DNA from: Lacicoccus qingdaonensis | GTDB lineage: Bacteria > Bacillota > Bacilli > Staphylococcales > Salinicoccaceae | Length of the DNA stretch: 64,000 nucleotides | Assembly: GCF_900101075.1 (NCBI RefSeq) | Contig: NZ_FNFY01000003.1 | Coordinates: forward strand, 123,035 to 187,034 | Direction of reading: 5' to 3' | Shown here: in pieces, positions 44,977-55,148 of the stretch | How the letters are laid out: each line of letters starts with the position of its first letter | Numbering within the stretch: position 1 is the first letter of the stretch | Made by a program: the position numbers and the translations under genes | Notes under the pieces: generated by a model | What the model saw: the letters and a program-made list of their open reading frames with translations, nothing else | What the model was told of the DNA's origin: nothing | Database searches by the model: none

Positions 44977-45006
44977 ATAAAAAGCACGCCAGAATAAGCG
45001 TGCTTT
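44977..45006 (-). terminator. Terminator of the hemerythrin gene
   Basis: AAAGCACGC and GCGTGCTTT form a 9-bp stem; on the minus strand it is followed by TTTT. It lies between the BCCT and hemerythrin genes. Confidence 0.85.
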
Positions 45007-45015
45007 CACAGCAAA

Positions 45016-45441
45016 TCATTTTTCCAACAGTGCTTCTTCTTCATCCCGTGAATGAATTTCGTTCACGATGATGATCGAACTTGAAAAATCAACAAGTTTC
45101 TGGAAATCCTTCTCCTCATTTTCAAGTTCTTTCTTCATCAGGTCAACAATGATTTTCATCAGATCATGGTCACGGATCAAATGCTGAACTTTGTCGTGAA
45201 GATCCGGATTTTTCTTGACTGCCAGTGTGTAAAGGCCGCCTTTTTCCTCTTCGGTGTCGGCATGGACGATGATTTTACCTTCTACGAATTCTATGAATGA
45301 AGTGATTTCTTCGGTCAAATTTTCATATTTTTCCTTGGCAAGCAACTCCCTCATGCCTTCAATTCTTTCTTTCGCACCGCCAAGTCCTGCGTCATGAATT
45401 GCCTTGTGGGAATCGAATTTCTTTAAAGCCGGTCCTACCAT
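45016..45441 (-). CDS. Hemerythrin-domain protein
   Basis: A 141-residue four-helix protein of the hemerythrin HHE family. Ligand candidates are His in KFDSHKAIHDAGLGGAK, the FIEFVEGKIIVHADTEEEKGG segment, HLIRDHDLMKII and NEIHSRDEEEA. A di-iron site for O2, NO or redox sensing is likely. ATG 45441 follows GAGGGGATTTTAAA; a longer frame runs into the upstream SDR gene. It is 16 bases after that SDR, hence co-transcribed with it. Confidence 0.8.
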   Translation of the reverse strand: MVGPALKKFDSHKAIHDAGLGGAKERIEGMRELLAKEKYENLTEEITSFIEFVEGKIIVHADTEEEKGGLYTLAVKKNPDLHDKVQHLIRDHDLMKIIVDLMKKELENEEKDFQKLVDFSSSIIIVNEIHSRDEEEALLEK

Positions 45442-45457
45442 TTTAAAATCCCCTCTC

Positions 45458-46180
45458 TCAGTCTTCTTTTGGTAATGGGTTTGTCGCCCACATTTCAGTA
45501 TTTTTAACAAATGTACGCGGATGAATCTTTAAATTGTTCACGATGATATCTGCAATATCTTCAGGCTGGGTCATGGAGTCTTCCTGCAGGCTGTTGTTGC
45601 CGATCAGAGCAGTATTTACCGCAGAAGGTGTCAAATAGGACATCCGTATATTATGTGGTCTCATTTCCTTGAGGAGACCTTCGGTCATTCCGATGACAGC
45701 GAACTTTGTTGCAGAGTACAGAGAGCCGCCCGGACCTGAACGCAGTCCTGAGACTGAAGCGATGTTGACAACATCCCCGCTGTCCTGTTCCACCATCGAT
45801 GGCAGGACGGCTTTTAACATATGATACATTCCGAAGACGTTTACCTGCATCATCTTTTCAAAATTTTCCGTTGTGGACTCTAAAAAAGGTCCACTGCCCA
45901 TCATGCCGGCATTATTGACCAAAATATCAATTGAACCGAAATCTGTGGAAATCTTTGATACAGCTGCTTTGACATCTGCCTCATCGGCAACATCCGCTTT
46001 TACGGACATGATTTTCACACCGGTGCCTGAAAGTTCTTTTTCAGCAGTGCCCAGTGCGTTCTGATCCCGTCCAATGATTGCGACATTCACGCCTTCATTG
46101 GCAAGGCCTAAAGCAGTATGGTAGCCGATGCCCCGGCTGCCGCCTGTAACAATTGCATTTTTACCTTGTAAACTTTGCAT
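45458..46180 (-). CDS. Short-chain dehydrogenase/reductase
   Basis: A 240-residue classical SDR: TGGSRGIGYHTALGLA nucleotide-binding motif (residues 12-27), VNNAGMMGSGPF, the catalytic serine in NIASVSGLRSG, and YSATKFAV for Tyr-x-x-x-Lys. It is a paralogue of the SDR at 21726-22442. ATG 46180 sits 7 bases after TAGGAGCG; upstream codons in frame are hydrophobic and not conserved. It heads a two-gene unit with the hemerythrin gene and is divergent from the kyn operon. Substrate unknown. Confidence 0.87.
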   Translation of the reverse strand: MQSLQGKNAIVTGGSRGIGYHTALGLANEGVNVAIIGRDQNALGTAEKELSGTGVKIMSVKADVADEADVKAAVSKISTDFGSIDILVNNAGMMGSGPFLESTTENFEKMMQVNVFGMYHMLKAVLPSMVEQDSGDVVNIASVSGLRSGPGGSLYSATKFAVIGMTEGLLKEMRPHNIRMSYLTPSAVNTALIGNNSLQEDSMTQPEDIADIIVNNLKIHPRTFVKNTEMWATNPLPKED

Positions 46181-46236
46181 ATAAACGCTCCTATCATTAT
46201 TTACTGTCATTGTATCAAAGGGCGGCCTATCAATCA

Positions 46237-46265
46237 TTGATAAAGCATTTGTATTTATATAAAAT
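46237..46265 (+). promoter_or_regulatory. Promoter of the kynUBA operon
   Basis: TTGATA (46237-46242) and TAAAAT (46260-46265) are 17 bases apart, with kynU about 40 bases downstream. No T-box or attenuator is visible in this short leader. Confidence 0.65.
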
Positions 46266-46306
46266 AAAATTAACAGGATATAGACAATGACGGGGGAGAT
46301 AATAAG

Positions 46307-47572
46307 ATGGAGAAGTGGCTGGAAGCTGCACAGGAATATGACAGAAAAGACACTATTCAGAAATACAGACAGGAATTTTATCTCGGAGAAAATATACATT
46401 ATATGGACGGAAACTCTCTCGGTCTGATGAGCAGGCGTGCCGAGCAGTCGGTGCTGGATGTTTTGAATGACTGGAAGACGCTCGCAATCGAGGGGTGGAC
46501 AGGCGGGGAAAGACCGTGGTTTTATATGTCGGAAGAGATTGGCGGATACATGGCATCGCTCATCAATGCAGATAAGGAAAATGTGCTGGCCACAAATTCA
46601 ACGACGACGAATATCCACCAGACGGTCAGAACGCTTTATCAGCCGACAGAATCGAGAAATAAAATTTTAGTGGATGAGCTGAACTTTCCGTCAGATATAT
46701 ATGCGGTACAGGCTGTCCTTGATGATCACGGAAATCCGGACAGCATGCTGAAAGCGAAAAGCCGCGACGGTCATACTTTAAAAACTGAAGACATCATTGG
46801 CCTTATGGATGAATCAGTCGCCCTCATACTGCTGCCGGCAGTTTTATACAGAAGCGGACAGGTTCTGGATATGGAGAAATTGACGGAAGCGGCACACGAA
46901 AAAGGAATCATCATCGGTTTTGACTTATGTCATTCAATCGGTGCAATTCCCCATCATCTGGAGGAGTGGGATGTCGACTTTGCCGTATGGTGCACTTATA
47001 AGCATTTAAACGGCGGGCCGGGTTCTGTTGCCGGTCTGTATGTCCACCCGAGACACCACCATCTGGGAGTATCCCTGAAAGGCTGGTTTGGAAATGATAA
47101 AGAAAGCCAGTTCGACATGAATCACGAATTTGACGCAGCAGCGGATATCAGCCAATATCAGATCGGCACGCCGCACATCCTGTCCATGGCGCCGCTGCTC
47201 GGGGCACTTTCTTTATTCAACGAAGCGGGAATGGATGAAATCAGAAACAAGTCACTCAACCTTACTGATTTCATGCTGGAAATACTGGATGCGGAATTCA
47301 AAGAGTATGATATGGAAGTGGTGACACCGCGCGGTCATGAAGAACGCGGCGGCCATATACTGATCGGCCACAAACATGCAGCGGGCATCAATGCCGCCTT
47401 AAAAGCAAAAGGTGTCATACCTGACTTCAGGGCACCGAGCTATGTACGTATTGCACCGGTTGCACTTTATAATACTTTTGAAGATGTTTATCATACGATG
47501 AAAATTTTAAAAGAAATCATGGAAACGAAAGAATATGAAGACTTTGATAATAAGCGGGGTGTGATCGCATAA
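46307..47572 (+). CDS. kynU: Kynureninase
   Basis: A PLP-dependent hydrolase cleaving kynurenine to anthranilate and alanine. The 421-residue protein has YMDGNSLGLMSRRAE at the N-terminus, the PLP-phosphate and ring contacts (TNSTTTNIHQT, GFDLCHSIGA) and the Schiff-base lysine in VWCTYKHLNGGPGS (about 230). GGGGGAGATAATAAG precedes the ATG. It is the first gene of kynU-kynB-kynA, with the kynB start overlapping its stop. The order of reaction is KynA, KynB, KynU. Confidence 0.95.
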   Translation: MEKWLEAAQEYDRKDTIQKYRQEFYLGENIHYMDGNSLGLMSRRAEQSVLDVLNDWKTLAIEGWTGGERPWFYMSEEIGGYMASLINADKENVLATNSTTTNIHQTVRTLYQPTESRNKILVDELNFPSDIYAVQAVLDDHGNPDSMLKAKSRDGHTLKTEDIIGLMDESVALILLPAVLYRSGQVLDMEKLTEAAHEKGIIIGFDLCHSIGAIPHHLEEWDVDFAVWCTYKHLNGGPGSVAGLYVHPRHHHLGVSLKGWFGNDKESQFDMNHEFDAAADISQYQIGTPHILSMAPLLGALSLFNEAGMDEIRNKSLNLTDFMLEILDAEFKEYDMEVVTPRGHEERGGHILIGHKHAAGINAALKAKGVIPDFRAPSYVRIAPVALYNTFEDVYHTMKILKEIMETKEYEDFDNKRGVIA

Positions 47573-48201
47573 TGTGGATCGATATTACCCAGACACTGAC
47601 GAATGACATTGCACACTGGCCGGAGGACACCCCTTTCAATTACGAAGTGCCGGTGACTAAAAAGGATACAGGTTCCGTCAATATTGGAAAGATTACAACG
47701 AGCACACATATAGGGACGCACATTGATGCACCTTTCCATTTTGATGATGAAGGGGAAACAGTTGATTCATTGGATATCGGCCGTTATATCGGAGAAGCAA
47801 CGATAATAGAAGTGTATGATCAGGAAGAAATTACAGAAGCTGTGCTTTCAGAATACGATATTAAAGGGACTATTCTGCTTGTGAAAACGCAGCGTACTTA
47901 TAAGCCGGGTATTTTTCCAGAAAAAGTCCCTGTCCTGAATGAAGAAGCGGCTGGATATATTGCCAGTCTCGGCATCAAGTTATTTGGCATTGATGTTCCA
48001 TCCGTCGATGATATTGATTCCAAAGATTTAAAGATTCACCATACACTTTATGACAACGATATCATGATCATAGAAAATGTAGTATTGAGTGAAGCGCCGG
48101 GCGGTTATTATGACTTTATCGCTTTGCCGCTTAAAATAGAAGGTGCAGACGGCTCGCCGGTGAGGGCTGCCGTCAGAAAAAGGGGGAGCTTGAATGGCTG
48201 A
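47572..48201 (+). CDS. kynB: Kynurenine formamidase (arylformamidase)
   Basis: A 209-residue metal-dependent hydrolase converting N-formylkynurenine to kynurenine and formate. The family motif HxGTHxDAPxH is present as THIGTHIDAPFHFD; other conserved residues are DITQTLTNDIAHWPED and GIDVPSVDDIDSKDL. Its ATG overlaps the kynU stop (TAATG) and its end overlaps the start of kynA by eight bases. Bacterial kyn operons commonly have this composition. Confidence 0.95.
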   Translation: MWIDITQTLTNDIAHWPEDTPFNYEVPVTKKDTGSVNIGKITTSTHIGTHIDAPFHFDDEGETVDSLDIGRYIGEATIIEVYDQEEITEAVLSEYDIKGTILLVKTQRTYKPGIFPEKVPVLNEEAAGYIASLGIKLFGIDVPSVDDIDSKDLKIHHTLYDNDIMIIENVVLSEAPGGYYDFIALPLKIEGADGSPVRAAVRKRGSLNG

Positions 48202-49036
48202 GTATCAGGATAAGACTTTGAGCGGGGAAAGTGTTAAGACAGACTTTCAAAAAGATATGACGTACGGGGAATATTTGTCGCTGGAGCAGATATTGACTGC
48301 GCAGAATCCATTGTCGGATGAACACGATGAGCAATTGTTCATCATCATCCACCATGTATCGGAACTGTGGATGAAGCTGATGATTCATGAACTGAATTCA
48401 GCTATAGAAGATATCAGCAAAGATGAATTCAGGGTCGCTTTCAAAAAGCTGGCAAGGGTGGCGAATGCGCAGAACCAGATCATTTCTTCATGGGACGTGC
48501 TGTCAACATTGACGCCGAGCGATTATTTGAAATTCAGGGATATACTGGCGAATGCCTCAGGTTTCCAGTCATATCAGAACCGTATGATGGAATACTGTCT
48601 TGGATTCAAGACGACTCATGCATTGAAAATATATGAGAAAGATCCGGAAGTGTATACGCGTCTGAAGGAGCAGCTGGAAAAACCAAGCATATATGACGAA
48701 ACGATCAAGGCGGTACACCGGGCAGGGTTTGATATTGATGAAGCGGTCCTGAACCGTGATGTTACACAGGATTATGAACCGAATGACTCTGTGAAAGAGG
48801 CATTCAAACAGATATATCTTAACTCTGACGAGCATTTTGAATTGTATGAACTGCTGGAGAAGCTGGTGGACATAGAAGACAGGTACAGCCAGTGGCGATT
48901 CCGGCATATGAAGACTGTACAGCGGATCATCGGCTTCAAAACAGGTACGGGCGGCAGTTCAGGGGTGAATTATTTAAAAAGAGTGATAGACAAATATTTT
49001 TTCAAGGAACTGTGGGATTTACGCACAGAATTATAA
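48194..49036 (+). CDS. kynA: Tryptophan 2,3-dioxygenase
   Basis: A heme dioxygenase opening the indole ring of tryptophan to N-formylkynurenine. The 280-residue protein shows YLSLEQILTAQNPLS, EQLFIIIHHVSELWMKL, LTPSDYLKFRDILANASGFQS, and the proximal heme-ligand region WRFRHMKTVQRIIGFKTGTGGSSG. A GGGGGAGC site precedes the ATG at 48194. With kynU and kynB it makes a complete three-step route from tryptophan to anthranilate. Confidence 0.97.
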   Translation: MAEYQDKTLSGESVKTDFQKDMTYGEYLSLEQILTAQNPLSDEHDEQLFIIIHHVSELWMKLMIHELNSAIEDISKDEFRVAFKKLARVANAQNQIISSWDVLSTLTPSDYLKFRDILANASGFQSYQNRMMEYCLGFKTTHALKIYEKDPEVYTRLKEQLEKPSIYDETIKAVHRAGFDIDEAVLNRDVTQDYEPNDSVKEAFKQIYLNSDEHFELYELLEKLVDIEDRYSQWRFRHMKTVQRIIGFKTGTGGSSGVNYLKRVIDKYFFKELWDLRTEL

Positions 49037-49051
49037 TGAGGAGGAAGAGCC

Positions 49052-49372
49052 GTGGCAGAGTTTGGGCAGACAAACATTTTTGATGATGTCATTAAAGAGG
49101 ATGAAACGTTTGTAATCGTTGTGCAGGAAATCATCGATGAACCGGGCGGGCTTCAAAAAAGGGTGCTGCGTGAGTACCCGAGTCTCAATATGGATCAGAT
49201 GAAAAACCTGTTCGGGCATCTGAAAGATTTTTATATGGAAGAAGAACTGTCTGAAACAGGCAAGTATTTTGATATTACAGTATATACCAATGAAGATTAT
49301 GCAGGGGAAAATATTTATGCACACATCAAAAGATACAGAAACAGCAAGGACTGGACAGCCACTACAAAATAA
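49052..49372 (+). CDS. Unknown protein at the end of the kyn operon
   Basis: A 106-residue soluble acidic protein, starting at GTG 49052 with an excellent GAGGAGGAAG site and only 15 bases after kynA, so clearly in the operon. The sequence has ETFVIVVQEIIDEPGGLQKR, MDQMKNLFGHLKDFYMEEEL and KYFDITVYTNEDYAG, with no membrane segment and no motif I recognise. It might serve tryptophan catabolism or an unrelated role. A small hairpin (AGCCGG/CCGGCT) follows the stop codon without a T-run. Confidence 0.7.
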   Translation: MAEFGQTNIFDDVIKEDETFVIVVQEIIDEPGGLQKRVLREYPSLNMDQMKNLFGHLKDFYMEEELSETGKYFDITVYTNEDYAGENIYAHIKRYRNSKDWTATTK

Positions 49373-49423
49373 AAGCCGGTTTCCGGCTGGAGCAAACTTG
49401 TATCTGCTTATTCAATATTAATA

Positions 49424-49462
49424 TTTACCTGATATTTACAAAGACATAACATGTTGTAAAGA
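49424..49462 (+). promoter_or_regulatory. Pho-box-like hexamer array upstream of sqdB
   Basis: Four hexamers spaced by exactly five bases: TTTACC (49424-49429), TTTACA (49435-49440), ATAACA (49446-49451) and TAAAGA (49457-49462). The B. subtilis PhoP box consists of TT(A/C/T)A(C/T)A repeats with about 5-base spacing, usually four of them, just upstream of the promoter. The array ends nine bases before the -35 box. It suggests activation by PhoP under phosphate limitation. Confidence 0.55.
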
Positions 49463-49471
49463 TAGAATAAT

Positions 49472-50707
<1,236 letters not shown>

Positions 50708-50735
50708 GAGTTTAGAAATGTGGAGGCAGTAACGG

Positions 50736-51866
50736 ATGAAGATTGCGATTGTAACAGAAACATTTTTACCGTCAACCGACGGTATAGTAACAAGGCTTAA
50801 AAAGGCAATCGAATACTTTTTAGGTGAAGGCCATGAAGTGCTCGTCATCGCACCGGACCTTGGTGTGACGGAGTACAAAGGAGCGAAAGTGATTGGTATA
50901 AAACCAGTCACTTTCCCTTTTTACAGGTATAGAAAATGGGGTTTCCCATCACGTAAAGTGCATCATGAGCTGAAGAAATTTGAACCGGATGTCGTCCATG
51001 CAGTGAACCCGGTGCTCCTCGCGACGAGTGCTGTTACAGCAGCCAGGAAGCTGGATGTCCCGCTCGTTTCTTCCTATCATACTCATTTGCCCAAGTATTT
51101 GGATTTTTATAAAATATATAAGCCGGCCAAACCATTGTTATGGTGGTATATCAGAAGGCAGCATAAAAATGCGGATATCAATCTGGTGACTTCAGAAACG
51201 ATAAAGAAAGAACTCGATCAGGAAGGTATCGAACGTCTCTCTGTCATCCCCCGTGGCGTCGACGTTGAAAAGCGCCATCCAAAATTCAAAGATGCAGATA
51301 TGAGAGCGCGTCTGACGAATGGTAAGCAAGAGAATAAACTTCTCGTATTCATCGGAAGGCTGGCAATTGAAAAAGAAATACATAAACTTTTACCGATGCT
51401 TGAAAAACGGACTGATATCAGTCTCGCCATCATCGGTGACGGTCCTGCAAGAGATGAACTTGAAAAAGTTTTCGAAGGCACAGGGACGGTGTTCACCGGC
51501 TTCCTGCACGGTGAAGAGTTGTCAAAAGCCTATGCATCCAGCGATGCTTTTATTTTCCCAAGCATCTCGGAAACACTGGGGCTGGTCATTTTGGAAGGCA
51601 TGGCGTCAGGGCTGCCGATCATCGCAGCCAAAAGCGGCCCGACCATGGAGCAGGTTTCACATGAAGTAAATGGCATGCTGTATGAAAATGAAGACCTGGA
51701 CAGTCTGTTGGATGCAGTCGAGGTCATCGATGAAACAGAGAAGTTCAGAGCAATAAAAGAAGAGGCCAGAAAAGAAGCGCTGAAGTTTTCATGGGACAAC
51801 GCCTCCAAAAGATTGCTGGATTACTATAAAGATGCAAGAGACCACCATTCGGTGGGCAGAAGTTAA
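50736..51866 (+). CDS. sqdX: Sulfoquinovosyltransferase (SqdX/SQD2-like GT4)
   Basis: A 376-residue GT-B glycosyltransferase of family GT4 that would transfer sulfoquinovose from UDP-sulfoquinovose to diacylglycerol at the inner membrane face. It begins KIAIVTETFLPSTDGIVTRL, has HAVNPVLLATSAVTAARKL and SYHTHLPKYLDFY, VIPRGVDVEKRHP, LVFIGRLAIEKE, and the nucleotide-sugar site FPSISETLGLVILEGMASGLPI. The assignment depends on pairing with sqdB; other lipid GT4 enzymes look similar. GTGGAGGCAG precedes the ATG. Confidence 0.85.
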   Translation: MKIAIVTETFLPSTDGIVTRLKKAIEYFLGEGHEVLVIAPDLGVTEYKGAKVIGIKPVTFPFYRYRKWGFPSRKVHHELKKFEPDVVHAVNPVLLATSAVTAARKLDVPLVSSYHTHLPKYLDFYKIYKPAKPLLWWYIRRQHKNADINLVTSETIKKELDQEGIERLSVIPRGVDVEKRHPKFKDADMRARLTNGKQENKLLVFIGRLAIEKEIHKLLPMLEKRTDISLAIIGDGPARDELEKVFEGTGTVFTGFLHGEELSKAYASSDAFIFPSISETLGLVILEGMASGLPIIAAKSGPTMEQVSHEVNGMLYENEDLDSLLDAVEVIDETEKFRAIKEEARKEALKFSWDNASKRLLDYYKDARDHHSVGRS

Positions 51867-51894
51867 CAGTCAATAACTGTAAAGGAGTGATTTT

Positions 51895-53196
51895 ATGAGA
51901 ATGGTGGACATTATTGCGAAAAAACGTGATAACGAGCCGCTGACGAAAGAAGAAATTGAATTCTTTGTCGAAGGATATACGAATGATGAAATTCCGGATT
52001 ATCAAGTTTCAAGTATTATGATGGCTATTTTCTTCAATGATATGAATGATGAGGAAAGAGCCGATTTGACGATGGCGATGGTGGCTTCCGGTGACCAGAT
52101 AGATCTGTCTGAGATTGACGGTGTGAAAGTGGATAAGCATTCCACCGGCGGTGTCGGCGATACAACAACGCTTGTCCTTGCACCGCTTGTTGCGGCACTG
52201 GATGTTCCGGTCGCAAAAATGAGCGGACGCGGACTCGGTCACACAGGTGGAACGATTGATAAATTGGAAACGGTGAAAGGTTTCCATGTTGAAATTACAG
52301 AACAGGATTTCATAGATATCGTAAACCGTGACAAAGTGGCGGTAATCGGACAGTCCGGCAACTTGACACCTGCAGATAAAAAGCTCTATGCGCTCAGAGA
52401 TGTGACGGCAACTGTGAACTCGATCCCGCTGATTGCGAGTTCGATTATGAGTAAAAAAATTGCAGCCGGTGCCGATGCGATCGTTCTTGACGTGAAAGTC
52501 GGAGACGGTGCGTTTATGAAAACGACGGAAGATGCGACAGAACTCGCGACTGCGATGGTGTCCATCGGCAACAATGTGGGACGTAACACCATGGCAATCA
52601 TTTCAAGCATGGAAGAGCCGCTTGGCAGAGCAATCGGTAATGCACTTGAAGTGAAAGAGGCGATTGAAACGCTTAAAGGAGAAGGTCCGGAAGATCTGAC
52701 TGAACTGAGTCTTGAACTGGGCAGCCAGATGGTCGTCCTCGGAGGCAAAGCTGAAACACTCGAAGAGGCACGTACCAAGCTCCGGGGAGTAATAGATGAT
52801 GGCAGTGCCCTGGAGAAATTTAAAGTGTTTCTGAAAAATCAGGGCGGCGATGTGTCGATGGTCGACGATCTGGATAAATTGCCTCAGGCGAAGTATACAT
52901 TTGAAGTAGAGGCAGAGAAGTCCGGATTTGTCGAGCGGATCGGTTCTGAGGCGATGGGTGTCGCTTCAAGCATGCTGGGTGCCGGCCGACAGACTAAAGA
53001 AGATGTCATTGATCTTGCCGTCGGTCTGATGCTCAATAAAAAAGTGGGAGACCGTGTCGAAGCCGGAGAATCTCTTGTTACGATCTACAGTAATAGTGAA
53101 GATGTCGAAGCGGTCAAACAAAAAATACTCGAAAATTATAAGATTGGTGACAATGAGACGAATATAGAACTGATTCGAAAAGTGATCACTGAATAA
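51895..53196 (+). CDS. pdp: Pyrimidine-nucleoside phosphorylase
   Basis: A 433-residue dimeric enzyme splitting uridine, thymidine and deoxyuridine with phosphate. The family signature [18 protein letters not shown] is present, with phosphate/substrate residues [20 protein letters not shown] and [29 protein letters not shown]. The normal layout is an all-alpha N-domain and an alpha/beta domain with a C-terminal barrel-sandwich hybrid domain. AAGGAGTGA precedes the ATG. It sits 28 bases after sqdX and may be co-transcribed, though no metabolic link to sulfolipid is obvious. Confidence 0.95.
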   Translation: MRMVDIIAKKRDNEPLTKEEIEFFVEGYTNDEIPDYQVSSIMMAIFFNDMNDEERADLTMAMVASGDQIDLSEIDGVKVDKHSTGGVGDTTTLVLAPLVAALDVPVAKMSGRGLGHTGGTIDKLETVKGFHVEITEQDFIDIVNRDKVAVIGQSGNLTPADKKLYALRDVTATVNSIPLIASSIMSKKIAAGADAIVLDVKVGDGAFMKTTEDATELATAMVSIGNNVGRNTMAIISSMEEPLGRAIGNALEVKEAIETLKGEGPEDLTELSLELGSQMVVLGGKAETLEEARTKLRGVIDDGSALEKFKVFLKNQGGDVSMVDDLDKLPQAKYTFEVEAEKSGFVERIGSEAMGVASSMLGAGRQTKEDVIDLAVGLMLNKKVGDRVEAGESLVTIYSNSEDVEAVKQKILENYKIGDNETNIELIRKVITE

Positions 53197-53214
53197 TTAA
53201 TGAGGAGCTAAACT

Positions 53215-54369
53215 ATGATTGAAAAATGGATACCTCAATATGACAAATTGAACCCGTCGGAACAGCAGCATCTGGATGAATCATTCAAAGCGCTGGATAT
53301 TGGACATGTTGAAAAAGTATATGAAGAAACATTTGTAAACCCGAAAACGATTGATGTGGAAAAGATAGAAGAAATCGGGTACGTATCCGCCGATGATATA
53401 GAAAATTTCCAGCAGGAGCAATTAAGGGAAAGAGCAGAAAGCGCCATCTATAAAGGGGAGTTTGCCGTTCTCCTGATGGCCGGCGGACAGGGCACACGTC
53501 TTCAGCATCCCGGCCCAAAGGGGACTTTCTCTTTTGACGGCGTGTCATTATTCGAACTGCAGGCAAGGCAATTAAAACGGTATATCACATCGGAAAGTGC
53601 GCCGGTACATTGGTATATCATGACAAGTGACATCAATCATGATGAAACGTTAAGTTTTTTCAAAGAAAATCAATACTTCGACCTGCCGAAAGAAAACATC
53701 CACTTTTTCAAACAGGAACATTTTCCGCCGGTAAAAAAAGATAAAACTTTACTGCTGACACCGGAAAAAGACATCATGCTGACGCCAAATGGCAACGGCG
53801 GCATTTTCGCTTCATTATACAACTCGGGTATGCTCGATGATATGAAGAACCGCGGAGTCAAACACGTCTTCATGAACAATGTGGATAATGCGGTTGTTAA
53901 AGTGCTGGATACTCTGCTCATGGGACTGCATCTGGAAGAGGACAATGAAATCACTTCCAAATCCATCGTCCCGAAACCGGGGGAAAGTGTCGGCCGTCTG
54001 AGTCTGGTCGACGGTGTCAAGGCCGTGGTCGAGTATACGGAACTGCCGGAAGGTACGGACAGGCAGTTTTTAAACGGTAACATTGGGATTCACGTATTTT
54101 CGACAGATTTTCTGGATACTGTGGGTAAAGCTGAAATGCCATATCATCTGGCATTGAAGAACCTCGACTTTTTAGATGATGATTTAAATGAAGTGAAAGA
54201 AGAAGTACTGAAGTTCGAGAAATTTTATTTTGATGCATTCAAATATGCTGAAAAGCATAATACACTTCAGGTGGACAGAAAAGGTGAATTCTCTCCACTG
54301 AAAAATAAGGAAGGCAAGGACAGTGTAGAAACAGCATATCAGGATTTGAAATCTGAAGGATTGATTTAA
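53215..54369 (+). CDS. UDPGP-type uridylyltransferase
   Basis: A 384-residue enzyme of the eukaryotic-like UDPGP family (UTP plus sugar-1-phosphate to UDP-sugar). It carries LLMAGGQGTRLQHPGPKGTF (uridine and phosphate binding), WYIMTSDINHDETLSFF, the catalytic-lysine region SIVPKPGESVGRLS, MTPNGNGGIF-like LTPNGNGGIFASLYNS, and FLNGNIGIHVF. Staphylococci have an orthologue. Sugar choice (glucose or N-acetylglucosamine) cannot be told by eye; plants use a UDPGP enzyme to feed SQD1, so UDP-glucose supply to SqdB is an attractive hypothesis. TGAGGAGCTAAAC precedes the ATG. Confidence 0.85.
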   Translation: MIEKWIPQYDKLNPSEQQHLDESFKALDIGHVEKVYEETFVNPKTIDVEKIEEIGYVSADDIENFQQEQLRERAESAIYKGEFAVLLMAGGQGTRLQHPGPKGTFSFDGVSLFELQARQLKRYITSESAPVHWYIMTSDINHDETLSFFKENQYFDLPKENIHFFKQEHFPPVKKDKTLLLTPEKDIMLTPNGNGGIFASLYNSGMLDDMKNRGVKHVFMNNVDNAVVKVLDTLLMGLHLEEDNEITSKSIVPKPGESVGRLSLVDGVKAVVEYTELPEGTDRQFLNGNIGIHVFSTDFLDTVGKAEMPYHLALKNLDFLDDDLNEVKEEVLKFEKFYFDAFKYAEKHNTLQVDRKGEFSPLKNKEGKDSVETAYQDLKSEGLI

Positions 54370-55073
54370 TGACTAAAAATGACGGGACCGTAAATCAGGC
54401 AACAGAAAATAAAGAGACGAAATTAGAACGCTCACTGCGCGGTATAATCCCGTTATCTTTCGGCGAAGAAGTCGGCAACAGTGTCAGTCACGGTGTGGCT
54501 GCCCTGATCTTCATCTTCCTGCTGCCTTTTACGTCGGTTTACATGTATATAGACGGCGGCGTCGAGTATGCAGTCGGAGGTTCGATATATGTCATCAGTA
54601 TTCTCCTGATGTTTCTGACTTCGACTTTGTATCATTCGATGACGCATAACACGAAGCATAAATATATTATGCGGCTCTTGGACCACAGTTTCATATATAT
54701 TGCCATTGCTGGCACGTACACCCCGATTGCCATTTCTGTCATAGGCGGCTTTTGGGGCATGACTGCATTACTTATTCAATGGATTGCAGCTGTTCTCGGC
54801 ATTCTTTATAAAGTGCTGAGCCCAAAAGTCAGCTCCAAAGTCAGCATGATAGTTTATCTGGTGATGGGCTGGATGGCTGTCATATTCGCACCGATCATCA
54901 TCAGGGAAACCAGCTGGATCTTCATCGCACTCATCCTGCTTGGCGGAATCAGCTATACAGTCGGCGCATGGTTTTATTCTCAAAAGGAAAGAAATTACTT
55001 CCATATGATCTGGCATTTCTTTATAATCATTGCAAGTGGATTACATTACGCTGCCATCGTATTTTATATTTAA
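54369..55073 (+). CDS. Hemolysin III / TrhA family (PAQR) membrane protein
   Basis: A 234-residue seven-transmembrane protein of the hemolysin III / PAQR superfamily. Conserved polar residues are in the segments EEVGNSVSHGVAAL, LTSTLYHSMTHN, RLLDHSFIYIAIAGTYTP and FHMIWHFFIIIASGLHY. His, Asp and Ser of these segments form the putative zinc hydrolase site. Its ATG overlaps the stop of the previous gene, so translation is coupled. Some members influence membrane lipid composition or fluidity; that would fit the lipid-related neighbourhood but is inference. Confidence 0.85.
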   Translation: MTKNDGTVNQATENKETKLERSLRGIIPLSFGEEVGNSVSHGVAALIFIFLLPFTSVYMYIDGGVEYAVGGSIYVISILLMFLTSTLYHSMTHNTKHKYIMRLLDHSFIYIAIAGTYTPIAISVIGGFWGMTALLIQWIAAVLGILYKVLSPKVSSKVSMIVYLVMGWMAVIFAPIIIRETSWIFIALILLGGISYTVGAWFYSQKERNYFHMIWHFFIIIASGLHYAAIVFYI

Positions 55074-55148
55074 TGCAGAATAAACTTCACTTTTTATATC
55101 AGTTTGTTAAGATGAACCTTGGGTCAAAAATTTTATGGAGTTGATTTG

